Part shown: positions 1-5,595 of the stretch, one piece after another | How the letters are laid out: every line of letters begins with the position of its first letter | Numbering within the stretch: the stretch's first letter is position 1 | Source of the DNA: Thermoleophilaceae bacterium | GTDB lineage: Bacteria; Actinomycetota; Thermoleophilia; Solirubrobacterales; Thermoleophilaceae | NCBI GenBank assembly: GCA_013812065.1 | Contig: JACCUC010000252.1 | Coordinates: 1 to 5,595 of the forward strand | DNA: 5,595 nt | Reading direction: 5' to 3' | The notes under the pieces: generated by a model | Database searches by the model: none | The model's input: the letters and a program-made list of their open reading frames with translations, nothing else | Told to the model about the DNA's origin: nothing | Position numbers and translations under genes: made by a program

Positions 1-961
1 GCCGGTCGCCCGCCACCAGGGCGACCGCGAGGGCGGTGGCCACGAGCGCGACCATGCTCGACTGCGAGTAGGAGAACCACAGGCCGGCGCCGAGCGCCAG
101 GAGCACGGCCACCGACGGCCACAGCCGGGTGCGCCCGAGCCATAGGGCGACCAGCACGACCACGATGGCCAGCACGAGGTGGCGCCCGTAGTGGCTCGGG
201 TCGTCGAACAGCGAGGTGACGCGAAACAGCGAGCCGTAGGCGTTGCCGGCCGCGAGGTCGGGCGAAGAGAAGAAGACCCGGCCCGCGGCGGCCTGGTAGA
301 GGCCGACGGCCGCGAAGATGAGCGCGGGAACGACGAGCGCGGCGGCGAGCAGCCGCGCGAGGCGCGGATCGTCGACGGGCGCGCGCGCCACCACTGCGGC
401 GAGTGCGGCGAACGGAAGCCAGAAGAAGACGAGCTCGTCGGCCGCGGCCGACGGGTCGCGGGCCCACAGGATCGATACGGCCACGACCCCCAGGAAGGCG
501 GTGCCCGGGATGGCCAGGGCGCGGGGGAGCGAGCGCACCGGCTCGCCCCGCAGCAGCCGCCACGCGAGCGCGAGCACGGCCGCCGCGAGCACGGCGTAGA
601 GCGGAAGCAGCCGTCCCAGCTCGCCCGACGTGGCGAGCTCGAGCGGCAAGCCACCGCCTGCGCCGAGCTCGAGCGGTGGGCGCAAGGGTGCAGCCACGAG
701 CGCCAGCGGGGCCACGGCGATCGGATACCGCACGAGCAGCACCGCCAGCGCGGCGAGGAGGGTCAGGCCGATCGCAAGCGCGGCGAGCCCGGACGGCGAG
801 CCTGCCAGGGAGGCCAGGGCCTCGCCGAACTGCCCGTCCGCGAGCAGCGCTGCCTCCGCGAGCGCGAGCACGAGGAAGCCGGCGAGGAGGGTCGCGCGCG
901 AGCGCGAGAGCAGCAGCAGGCCGGGGCCGAGCGCTCCGGCCCCGGCGGCCAGGTAGGTCAT
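1..961 (-). CDS. O-antigen ligase/polymerase family membrane protein, N-terminal part (gene runs off left edge)
   Basis: The reverse strand from ATG 961-959 stays open for 320 codons to the window edge, so the C-terminus is missing. The product is strongly hydrophobic, with about ten candidate membrane helices (roughly residues 3-20, 24-40, 58-78, 80-93, 121-135, 149-167, 179-192, 202-221, 261-276, 283-316). Two stretches match the O-antigen ligase/Wzy-like (Wzy_C) family as I know it: RVTSLFDDPSHYGRHL at about 247-262, then a helix and FSYSQSSM at about 296-303. WARDPS at about 166-171 also fits. Family members use lipid-linked glycans outside the cytoplasmic membrane, either polymerising repeat units or ligating chains to an acceptor; the sequence cannot say which. 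The start overlaps the stop of the upstream glycosyltransferase gene (ATGA), implying translational coupling. Third codon positions are almost all G/C, supporting a real gene. Family assignment is fairly sure, substrate unknown. Confidence 0.85.
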   Translation of the reverse strand, partial: MTYLAAGAGALGPGLLLLSRSRATLLAGFLVLALAEAALLADGQFGEALASLAGSPSGLAALAIGLTLLAALAVLLVRYPIAVAPLALVAAPLRPPLELGAGGGLPLELATSGELGRLLPLYAVLAAAVLALAWRLLRGEPVRSLPRALAIPGTAFLGVVAVSILWARDPSAAADELVFFWLPFAALAAVVARAPVDDPRLARLLAAALVVPALIFAAVGLYQAAAGRVFFSSPDLAAGNAYGSLFRVTSLFDDPSHYGRHLVLAIVVVLVALWLGRTRLWPSVAVLLALGAGLWFSYSQSSMVALVATALAVALVAGDR

Positions 962-1950
962 CGCCCTCCGGTCGAGCCAGGCTTCGTGGAACGCCCCAAC
1001 TGTATTGCAGCCCCGGAGATGGCTGATTCGCGCCGGCCGCGGTTGCGGGCCTCGGCCGCCTCGCGCAGGCCCATCCCCCGCCAGGGCGCCAGAGCCTGCC
1101 GCGCGTGGAGCAGATAGCGGCGCGGCGCATGGCCGGGGAGGACGACGGCGGCGAGCGCGCGCACGAGGTACGGCCACGCGCCGAGCGCCCGCACGGCGAT
1201 CGCGACCGCGTGCGAGTGGTGCTTGACCATGTAGCGCTCGCGACCGCGGTGGAACTCGACGATCCTCCGCTCGGCGGCCGCGTCGGCGGAGAGCTGCTCG
1301 CGGTGCACGGCCCGGGCGGCCGGCACCCACAGCGTGCGCCAGTTCGCGTCGCCGAGCCGGCGGCAGAGGTCGGTCTCGTCCGAGTAGACGAAGAAGGCCG
1401 GGTCGAGGTAGCCGACCTCCGCGGCCGCGGAGTGGCGCACGAGCATCGCGCTCGACTGCGCCCAGCCGACCGACCGGGTGCGCTCGCCGCGGCTCTGTAC
1501 GACGAACCATCGGTGCAGGAAGAGGGCGCCCGCGAGCGCGGTCCCGAGGCCGGGAAGGCGCCACGCGCACGGCTGGGGACGGCCGGAGGCGTCGAGGAGC
1601 CGGGCGGCCGCGACCCCGGCCCGCGGGTCGGTGTCGAGGGCGTCCACGAGCGCCTCGACCGCGCCCTCGCAGAGCTCCGAGTCCTCGTTCAGGAGCAGGC
1701 ACAGCTCGCCCCGGGCGGCGCGCAGGAGGCGCGTGTCGTTCGCGGCCTTGCCGTCGCGCTCGGTCAGCTCGATCAGCCGCACGTGGCGGCCGAGCTCCCG
1801 CACCATCGCCGCCGAGCCGTCGTCGGAGGCGTTGTCGAGCACGAGCACCTCGTGCTCGAGCCCGGCGGGCGCCGTCGTGGCGATGGCGTCGAGGCAGGCT
1901 TGCAGGAGCTCGCGTCCGTCCGTGTTGACGACGCAGAAGGAGAGGCGCAT
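958..1950 (-). CDS. Family 2 glycosyltransferase (rhamnosyltransferase/WbbL-like)
   Basis: This 330-residue protein has the GT-A fold pattern of cytoplasmic GT2 enzymes that move a sugar from a nucleotide donor to a growing glycan. In order: the opening strand RLSFCVVNTDGRELLQACLD (2-21); the nucleotide-binding VLVLDNASDDGS (35-46); LLLNEDSEL (85-93) at the metal-binding DxD position, here N-E-D; GWAQSSAMLVR (162-172); then GYLDPAFFVYSDETDLCRRL (180-199), the acceptor/catalytic region typical of WbbL-like enzymes, with W204 and H216 following. A hydrophobic stretch at about 247-271 may touch the membrane. Length is normal for the family. ATG 1950-1948 begins exactly at the first beta strand; only a short G run (GGGG) precedes it, a weak ribosome site. 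The last 25 or so codons are richer in A/T and rare codons than the body. It is the first gene of a minus-strand operon with the ligase-type protein. The sugar transferred cannot be read from the sequence. Confidence 0.92.
   Translation of the reverse strand: MRLSFCVVNTDGRELLQACLDAIATTAPAGLEHEVLVLDNASDDGSAAMVRELGRHVRLIELTERDGKAANDTRLLRAARGELCLLLNEDSELCEGAVEALVDALDTDPRAGVAAARLLDASGRPQPCAWRLPGLGTALAGALFLHRWFVVQSRGERTRSVGWAQSSAMLVRHSAAAEVGYLDPAFFVYSDETDLCRRLGDANWRTLWVPAARAVHREQLSADAAAERRIVEFHRGRERYMVKHHSHAVAIAVRALGAWPYLVRALAAVVLPGHAPRRYLLHARQALAPWRGMGLREAAEARNRGRRESAISGAAIQLGRSTKPGSTGGR
964..969 (-). promoter_or_regulatory. Shine-Dalgarno-like GGAGGG close to the ligase-type gene start
   Basis: Read on the minus strand, GGAGGG lies inside the last codons of the GT2 gene and only two bases before the ATG at 961. 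This is shorter than the usual 5-9 base gap. Together with the ATGA stop/start overlap it suggests that the membrane protein is translated mainly by ribosomes finishing the GT2 gene. No better in-frame start codon is seen nearby. Confidence 0.4.
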
Positions 1951-2072
1951 GGCCCCATCTTCGCGATCCGCGCGGCTGCGAACGCGTCGGCGGCCGTTGC
2001 TAGCCTCGCCAAGCCGGTCGCCGGGCCAACACGCTCGTGCCGCGCGCAGACGCTCTCGCCGCCCCGCCCGCC
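1951..2072. promoter_or_regulatory. Divergent intergenic region carrying both operon promoters
   Basis: These 122 bases separate the minus-strand GT2 start from the plus-strand propeller start, so both operons must be transcribed from here or from within the flanking genes. The only -10-like element I can point to on the plus strand is TAGCCT at 2001-2006 (TANNNT form). It would place a transcript start near 2013, but no convincing -35 box lies upstream. GCTAGC at 1999-2004 is a 6-bp palindrome. I found no clear minus-strand promoter, operator repeat or riboswitch. Promoter identity is a guess; the shared-region logic is firm. Confidence 0.4.
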
Positions 2073-3437
2073 ATGAGCAAGCTCCTCCAGACCCTCGCCA
2101 ACCACCGGCGGGCCAGCGTGCTCGCCCTCGCCCTGTCCGCCGTCGCGGTCGTCGCGGCCGGTCTCCTCTACCTGGAGTCGAAGCGGAGCGAGCTCACCGT
2201 CGGCCCCGGAGCCGCGGTCGAGCCCGAGCCCCCGGAGCCCCCCGAGACCAAGCCGAGCTCCTTCGTGTGGCCGACCTTCGGCTACACCCGGGCCCGCACC
2301 CACAACTTCCCGAGCAGGCTCGAGCCGCCCTTCCGGTCGGTCTGGAAGGTCCGTCCGAGCGGCAAGCTGCTCGAGTTCCCGCCCTCGCTCGCCCGCGGGC
2401 GGCTGTACGTGGTCGAGAACGAGGGTCGCGTGCTCGCCCTCTCGGCGCGCACCGGGCGGACGCTGTGGCGGCGCGACCTCGGCAAGCTCGCCGCCTCCAC
2501 GCCAGCCTACGCCGAGGGACGCCTGTACGTGACCGTGCTTGCGGGCGGGAGCAGGGACGAGGGCCGCGTCGCCGCGCTCAGCGCCCGCAGCGGGCGGACG
2601 ATCTGGAGCCGCGACCTGCCGAGTCGCACCGAGTCGTCACCGCTCGTCGTCCGCGACCGGCTGTACTTCGGAGCCGAGAACGGGACGGTCTATGCGATGC
2701 GCACCCGGAACGGGCGCATCGACTGGACCTACGAGGCCGCCGATGCGGTCAAGAGCGCCCTCGCCTACGACAAGGGACGGCTGTACTTCGGCGACTACGC
2801 GGGCGCGGTCAACTCCCTGCGCGCCCGCGACGGCGAGCTCGTGTGGAGTCGCAGCAACGTCAGCCCGGAGAACTTCTACGGCACCCCGGCCGTCGGATTC
2901 GGCCGGATCTTCCTGTCCACGACCGACGGCGTCGTCCACGCGCTGCGGATGAACGGCAACGTCGACTGGCGGTTCACCGCGGGCCCGGAGGGCTACTTCT
3001 ACGCCTCGCCCGCGCTCGGCAAGCCGCCGGGCGGCGGGCCGACGGTCTACATCGGCTCGCAGGATCGCCGCTTCTACGCGCTCGACGCGCGCTCGGGACG
3101 CGTCCGCTGGCGCAAGACGACCACGGGGGCGATCTCCGGCACGGCGACGATCATCGGCGACCACGTCTACTTCTCGGCCCTGCACGGCCGGATGACCTAC
3201 GGCGTTCGCGCCCGCGACGGCAAGGAGGTCTTCCGCCGCCGCCAGGGCGCCTTCAACCCGGCGATCGCCGACGAGCGGCGGGTCTACCTGATCGGCTACT
3301 CGACGATCACCGCGCTCGAGCCGCGGAGGGAGGCGCGACGAGGTGAGCGCCGGCGGCGATCACCTGCCCGAGGCGGTGAGAGGCGCCGACCCGCGGGCAA
3401 GCCTGAGCGTCGCGGTCGCGGGGACCGCCGAAGCTGA
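2073..3437 (+). CDS. Membrane-anchored PQQ-like beta-propeller repeat protein
   Basis: The 454-residue product has a short basic N-terminus, one membrane helix at about 14-34, a Pro/Glu-rich linker (about 48-60), then a propeller domain. Eight blade repeats of the PQQ/BamB type can be read, beginning near residues 110, 150, 196, 236, 278, 325, 365 and 403; a good example is RLYFGAENGTVYAMRTRNGR (196-215), followed by a Trp. The domain is probably outside the cytoplasmic membrane. In other systems such propellers are scaffolds, assembly factors or cofactor-binding domains; I see no dehydrogenase active-site signature, so enzyme activity is not claimed. A role with the neighbouring glycan genes is inference. 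ATG 2073 puts the helix right after the N-terminus; an in-frame GTG at 2037 would add 12 residues. Neither start has a good ribosome site. From residue 418 the protein becomes Arg-rich (17 Arg in 37 residues) with poor codons and overlaps the next gene, so the true end may be near 3323-3346. Confidence 0.88.
   Translation: MSKLLQTLANHRRASVLALALSAVAVVAAGLLYLESKRSELTVGPGAAVEPEPPEPPETKPSSFVWPTFGYTRARTHNFPSRLEPPFRSVWKVRPSGKLLEFPPSLARGRLYVVENEGRVLALSARTGRTLWRRDLGKLAASTPAYAEGRLYVTVLAGGSRDEGRVAALSARSGRTIWSRDLPSRTESSPLVVRDRLYFGAENGTVYAMRTRNGRIDWTYEAADAVKSALAYDKGRLYFGDYAGAVNSLRARDGELVWSRSNVSPENFYGTPAVGFGRIFLSTTDGVVHALRMNGNVDWRFTAGPEGYFYASPALGKPPGGGPTVYIGSQDRRFYALDARSGRVRWRKTTTGAISGTATIIGDHVYFSALHGRMTYGVRARDGKEVFRRRQGAFNPAIADERRVYLIGYSTITALEPRREARRGERRRRSPARGGERRRPAGKPERRGRGDRRS
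2400..3323 (+). repeat. Eightfold blade repeat within the propeller gene
   Basis: The repeats are visible in the DNA as well as the protein. CGGCTGTACTTCGG occurs at 2658-2671 and again at 2778-2791, and CTGTACGTG occurs at 2403-2411 and 2523-2531. Both pairs are exactly 120 bases (40 codons) apart, the usual length of one propeller blade. Later blades have diverged more and some carry insertions, for example the Pro/Gly-rich KPPGGGP at residues 317-323. The near-identity of neighbouring blades suggests growth by tandem duplication of blade units. Confidence 0.7.
3325..3333 (+). promoter_or_regulatory. Ribosome binding site for the GT4 gene, favouring start 3343
   Basis: GGAGGGAGG ends nine bases before GTG 3343 and is the strongest purine-rich ribosome site in the right-hand operon. 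It supports initiation at 3343, inside the 3' end of the propeller reading frame. The competing GTG at 3487 has only C-rich sequence immediately before it, with no comparable site. Confidence 0.55.
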
Positions 3438-4602
3438 TTCTCCTCCGGGTCACCGAGGGTCCACCGACCCCTCGCCCCAGCCGGCCGTGCACGTAGCCCT
3501 CGTCGACCCCTCGGCGTTCACGCCCGCCTACGACCATGCCCTGGCTGGGGCCCTCGCCCGTCGTGGCGCCGAGGTCGACCTCATCACGAGCCGGTTCCCC
3601 CACGGGTCGGTTCCGGCCTGCGAGGGCTACCGGGTGCGCGAGCTCTTCTACCGCGGAGCCGCGCGGCTCGGTCCCCACTCGGCGGCCCGCACGCCGGCGA
3701 AGCTCGCGGCTCACGTCCCGGGGATGCTGCGCCTGCGGGCGGCGACCCGGCACGCCGACGTCGTGCACTTCCAGTGGCTCGCCGTGCCGCAGGTCGACGT
3801 CGGCCTGCTGCCCCCGCGCCGGCCCCGCGTGCTCACCGCCCACGACGTGCTCCCGCGCGAGCCGAGGCCGGGCCAGCTCGCGGCGACGCGGCGCATCCTG
3901 CGGACCGTCGACGCGGTCGTCGTTCACTCCGAGCACGGCGCCGCCCGCCTGCGCGCCGAGGCGGGAGTTCCGTCCGGGCGGATCCACGTCATTCCCCACG
4001 GCGCCTTCGACCACCTCACCCGCCAGGCCGACGAGCAGCCCCTACCCGCCGAGCTGGCGGCGGTCGAGGCCCCGGTGATCCTCTTCTTCGGGCTGGTGCG
4101 CCCCTACAAGGGCGCCGACGTCCTGATCGAGGCGTTTCGCGAGGTCGAGGGAGCCGAGCTGTGGATCATCGGAATGCCGCGGATGTCGCTCGAGCCGCTG
4201 CATGAGCTCGCCGCGTGGGCGCCCGGCACGGTCCGCTTCGTCTCCCGGTACGTGGCCGACGCCGAGATACCGGCGCTCATGCGCCGCGCCGACCTCGTCG
4301 TCCTGCCCTATCGCGAGATCGACCAGTCGGGCGTGCTCTACACTGCGCTCGCGTTCGGCAGGCCGCTCGTGCTGTCGGCGGTCGGCGGCTTGCCCGAGAT
4401 CGCCGAGCGCCACGGTGCGGCCGAGCTCGTGCCGCCCGGCGACGCCCCGGCGCTCGCGGCGGCCCTAAGGGCCCTGCTGGCCGACCCGCAGCGCCGAGCC
4501 ACCCTCGGGGCCGCCGCGGCGCGAGCGGCGGCCGGACCGTACTCCTGGGACACGGTGGCCGGACGCACCCTCGCGCTCTACGAAGAGCTGCTCGGGCGTT
4601 AG
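3343..4602 (+). CDS. Family 4 (GT-B) glycosyltransferase
   Basis: The product has two Rossmann-like halves typical of GT4 enzymes, which transfer sugars from nucleotide donors to glycan intermediates in the cytoplasm. The N-terminal half starts with HVALVDPSAFTPAYDHAL (50-67) and includes DVVHFQWL (139-146), VLTAHDVLPREPRPG (163-177) and HVIPHGAF (215-222). The donor-binding half includes ILFFGLVRPYKGADVLIEAF (246-265), the usual R/K region, then LPYREIDQSGVLYTALAFG (321-339) and SAVGGLPEIAE (345-355). E325 is present, but the second Glu of the family EX7E motif is not: Y333/T334 stand there. Start choice is uncertain. GTG 3343 has a good ribosome site and coding-like third positions but adds 48 linker-like residues; GTG 3487 starts exactly at the first beta strand, as I recall relatives doing, and avoids the 95-base overlap with the propeller gene. 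It lies 34 bases before the next GT gene. Confidence 0.9.
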   Translation: MSAGGDHLPEAVRGADPRASLSVAVAGTAEADSPPGHRGSTDPSPQPAVHVALVDPSAFTPAYDHALAGALARRGAEVDLITSRFPHGSVPACEGYRVRELFYRGAARLGPHSAARTPAKLAAHVPGMLRLRAATRHADVVHFQWLAVPQVDVGLLPPRRPRVLTAHDVLPREPRPGQLAATRRILRTVDAVVVHSEHGAARLRAEAGVPSGRIHVIPHGAFDHLTRQADEQPLPAELAAVEAPVILFFGLVRPYKGADVLIEAFREVEGAELWIIGMPRMSLEPLHELAAWAPGTVRFVSRYVADAEIPALMRRADLVVLPYREIDQSGVLYTALAFGRPLVLSAVGGLPEIAERHGAAELVPPGDAPALAAALRALLADPQRRATLGAAAARAAAGPYSWDTVAGRTLALYEELLGR

Positions 4603-4619
4603 CGAGCCGTGCCCGATTG

Positions 4620-4634
4620 GCGGACATAATCCGC
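4620..4634 (+). promoter_or_regulatory. Inverted repeat around a -10-like box just before the last GT start
   Basis: GCGGA (4620-4624) and TCCGC (4630-4634) are perfect inverted arms around CATAA. The sequence CATAAT at 4625-4630 differs at one base from TATAAT and ends six bases before GTG 4637. That is the spacing expected of a promoter giving a leaderless transcript, a common arrangement in actinobacteria. Alternatively the arms form a small RNA hairpin next to the start codon. There is no T run, so it is not a terminator. No -35 box is evident. Confidence 0.35.
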
Positions 4635-4636
4635 TC

Positions 4637-5595
4637 GTGCTGAGAGCCTTGTTCTGGACCGCGAGCGCCCTGCTCGTCTATGCGCACGCCGGTTATCCGG
4701 CGGTCCTGTGGCTGCTGGTCCGCGCCCGGGGCGCAAGGCGAGGAGCGGCCGAGAGCGAGTGCACCGGGTTCGCATCGCCTCCCGTCGTGTCCCTGATCGT
4801 CGCCGCCCACGACGAGGAGGACGTGATCGCCGCCCGCGTGGCCAACGCGCGCGCTCTCGACTACCCGCCCGAGCGGCTCGAGCTCATCGTCGCCTCCGAC
4901 GGCTCCACGGATCGCACCGTCGAGCGCGCCCGCTCGGCCGGCGCGGACCTCGTGCTCGACCTGCCCCGCGGCGGAAAGGTCATCGCCCAGGACCGTGCCG
5001 TGGAGCGCGCGCGCGGCGATCTGCTCGCCCTCTCGGACGCCAACAGCGCCTGGGCGCCCGACGCTCTGCGCCGTCTCGTCAGCCCCTTCGCCGATCTCTC
5101 GGTCGGCTACGTGTGCGGGAGGGTCAGCTTCCACGGCTCCGATGGCACCAACGAGGAGGGCCTCTACTGGCGCTACGAGAACGCGGTCCGCGAGCTCGAG
5201 TCGCGGCTGGCCGGGGTCACCGCCGGCAACGGCGCCATCTACGCGGTCCGGCGAGCTGCCTACATGCGACTGGATCCGCGCACGAGCCACGATCTGTCGT
5301 TTCCGTTCAACATGGTCCGCAGACGGTGGCGCGCCCTGTACGAGCCCGCGGCGCGCGCGGAGGAGGCCATGGCCCCGAGCGTCGAGGGCGAGTTTCGCCG
5401 CAAGCGTCGCATGATGCGCCACGCGTGGCCGACGGTGCTCGAGGGCGGCCTGCTCGACCCGCGGGGGTACGGGCCGCTGTACGCGCTCGAGGTCGCCTCG
5501 CACCGGCTCCTGCGCTACGCGAGCCCGGCGCTCCATGTGGCCGTCCTGAGCTCCAGCGTCGCGCTCGCGCGCCGCGAGGGCGGGCTCTACACGGC
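4637..5595 (+). CDS. Membrane-anchored family 2 glycosyltransferase, N-terminal part (runs off right edge)
   Basis: The frame is open for 319 codons from GTG 4637 to the window end. An N-terminal membrane helix at about 4-28 precedes a GT-A domain: VVSLIVAAHDEEDVIAARV (50-68), the donor-binding ELIVASDGSTDRT (82-94), LALSDANSAW (130-139) at the DxD position (here D-A-N), GVTAGNGAIYAVRR (193-206), and HDLSFPFNMVRRRW (218-231) where relatives carry the acidic catalytic motif. EFRRKRRMM (252-260) sits where processive GT2 enzymes have the (Q/R)xxRW signature, but it lacks the Trp. A further hydrophobic segment begins at about 290. This architecture resembles membrane GT2 proteins that elongate surface polysaccharides; processivity is not shown. 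GTG 4637 begins just before the helix and follows the GT4 stop by 34 bases; no good ribosome site is seen, but a -10-like box lies upstream. Codon third positions are strongly G/C throughout, supporting a real gene. Confidence 0.88.
   Translation, partial: MLRALFWTASALLVYAHAGYPAVLWLLVRARGARRGAAESECTGFASPPVVSLIVAAHDEEDVIAARVANARALDYPPERLELIVASDGSTDRTVERARSAGADLVLDLPRGGKVIAQDRAVERARGDLLALSDANSAWAPDALRRLVSPFADLSVGYVCGRVSFHGSDGTNEEGLYWRYENAVRELESRLAGVTAGNGAIYAVRRAAYMRLDPRTSHDLSFPFNMVRRRWRALYEPAARAEEAMAPSVEGEFRRKRRMMRHAWPTVLEGGLLDPRGYGPLYALEVASHRLLRYASPALHVAVLSSSVALARREGGLYT

Noticed and set aside
179..1117. Plus-strand open frame opposite the ligase-type gene
   Set aside because: It has a highly charged, low-complexity product, and the opposite strand encodes a coherent polytopic membrane protein.
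2037..2072. Earlier in-frame GTG start for the propeller gene
   Set aside because: It would add 12 residues before an ATG that already places the membrane helix in the usual position, and it has no better ribosome site. It cannot be fully excluded.
1105..2076. Plus-strand open frame opposite the GT2 gene
   Set aside because: The opposite strand carries clear GT2 motifs in order; this product has none.
1478..3346. Long plus-strand open frame of 622 codons across the GT2, the intergenic region and the propeller gene
   Set aside because: It is antisense to the GT2 gene and out of frame with the propeller gene. The protein is Arg/Ser/Pro-rich without any recognisable domain, a typical product of stop-poor high-GC DNA. 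Only its final stop (3344-3346) is of interest, as the possible original end of the propeller gene.
3307..4014. Minus-strand open frame opposite the start of the GT4 gene
   Set aside because: It is antisense to clear GT4 motifs and has no domain of its own.
4603..4636. Rho-independent terminator after the GT4 gene
   Set aside because: The hairpin arms are only 5 bp and no T run follows; the next gene starts two bases after the stem.
4277..5536. Minus-strand open frame of 419 codons
   Set aside because: It lies opposite two well-supported glycosyltransferase genes and has an Arg/Ala/Gly-rich, motif-free product.

Overview
The window is very GC-rich, with codon third positions that are almost all G or C. 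It carries an envelope-glycan gene cluster in two divergent operons. The composition, the frequent GTG starts and the style of the proteins suggest a high-GC actinobacterium. From memory the protein style fits Thermoleophilia (Solirubrobacterales/Gaiellales-like) best, but this is inference and no rRNA or marker gene is present to confirm it.

Left half, minus strand: a family 2 glycosyltransferase (958-1950) is followed, through a 4-base ATGA overlap, by a polytopic membrane protein of the O-antigen ligase/polymerase type (1-961). The membrane protein runs off the left edge and was found by reading the reverse strand directly, since it has no stop inside the window. Between the operons is a 122-base intergenic stretch (1951-2072) that must hold both promoters.

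Right half, plus strand: a membrane-anchored PQQ-type beta-propeller protein with eight recognisable blade repeats (2073-3437), a GT-B family 4 glycosyltransferase (3343-4602), and a membrane-anchored family 2 glycosyltransferase cut by the right edge (4637-5595).

How they may work together (inference): cytoplasmic glycosyltransferases build a lipid-linked oligosaccharide, the ligase/polymerase-type protein polymerises it or transfers it outside the membrane, and the propeller protein sits outside the membrane as a possible scaffold, sensor or assembly factor. No glycan structure can be deduced.

The most notable points are: the 3' end of the propeller gene, where an Arg-rich tail with poor codon use overlaps the next gene by 95 bases and looks like the result of a one-base frameshift; the presence of a propeller protein inside a glycan cluster; and a perfect 5-bp inverted repeat around a -10-like box immediately before the GTG of the last gene. 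I see no CRISPR, tRNA, rRNA, insertion sequence or clear rho-independent terminator. The window is mostly recognisable cell-surface polysaccharide biosynthesis rather than an obviously new system.
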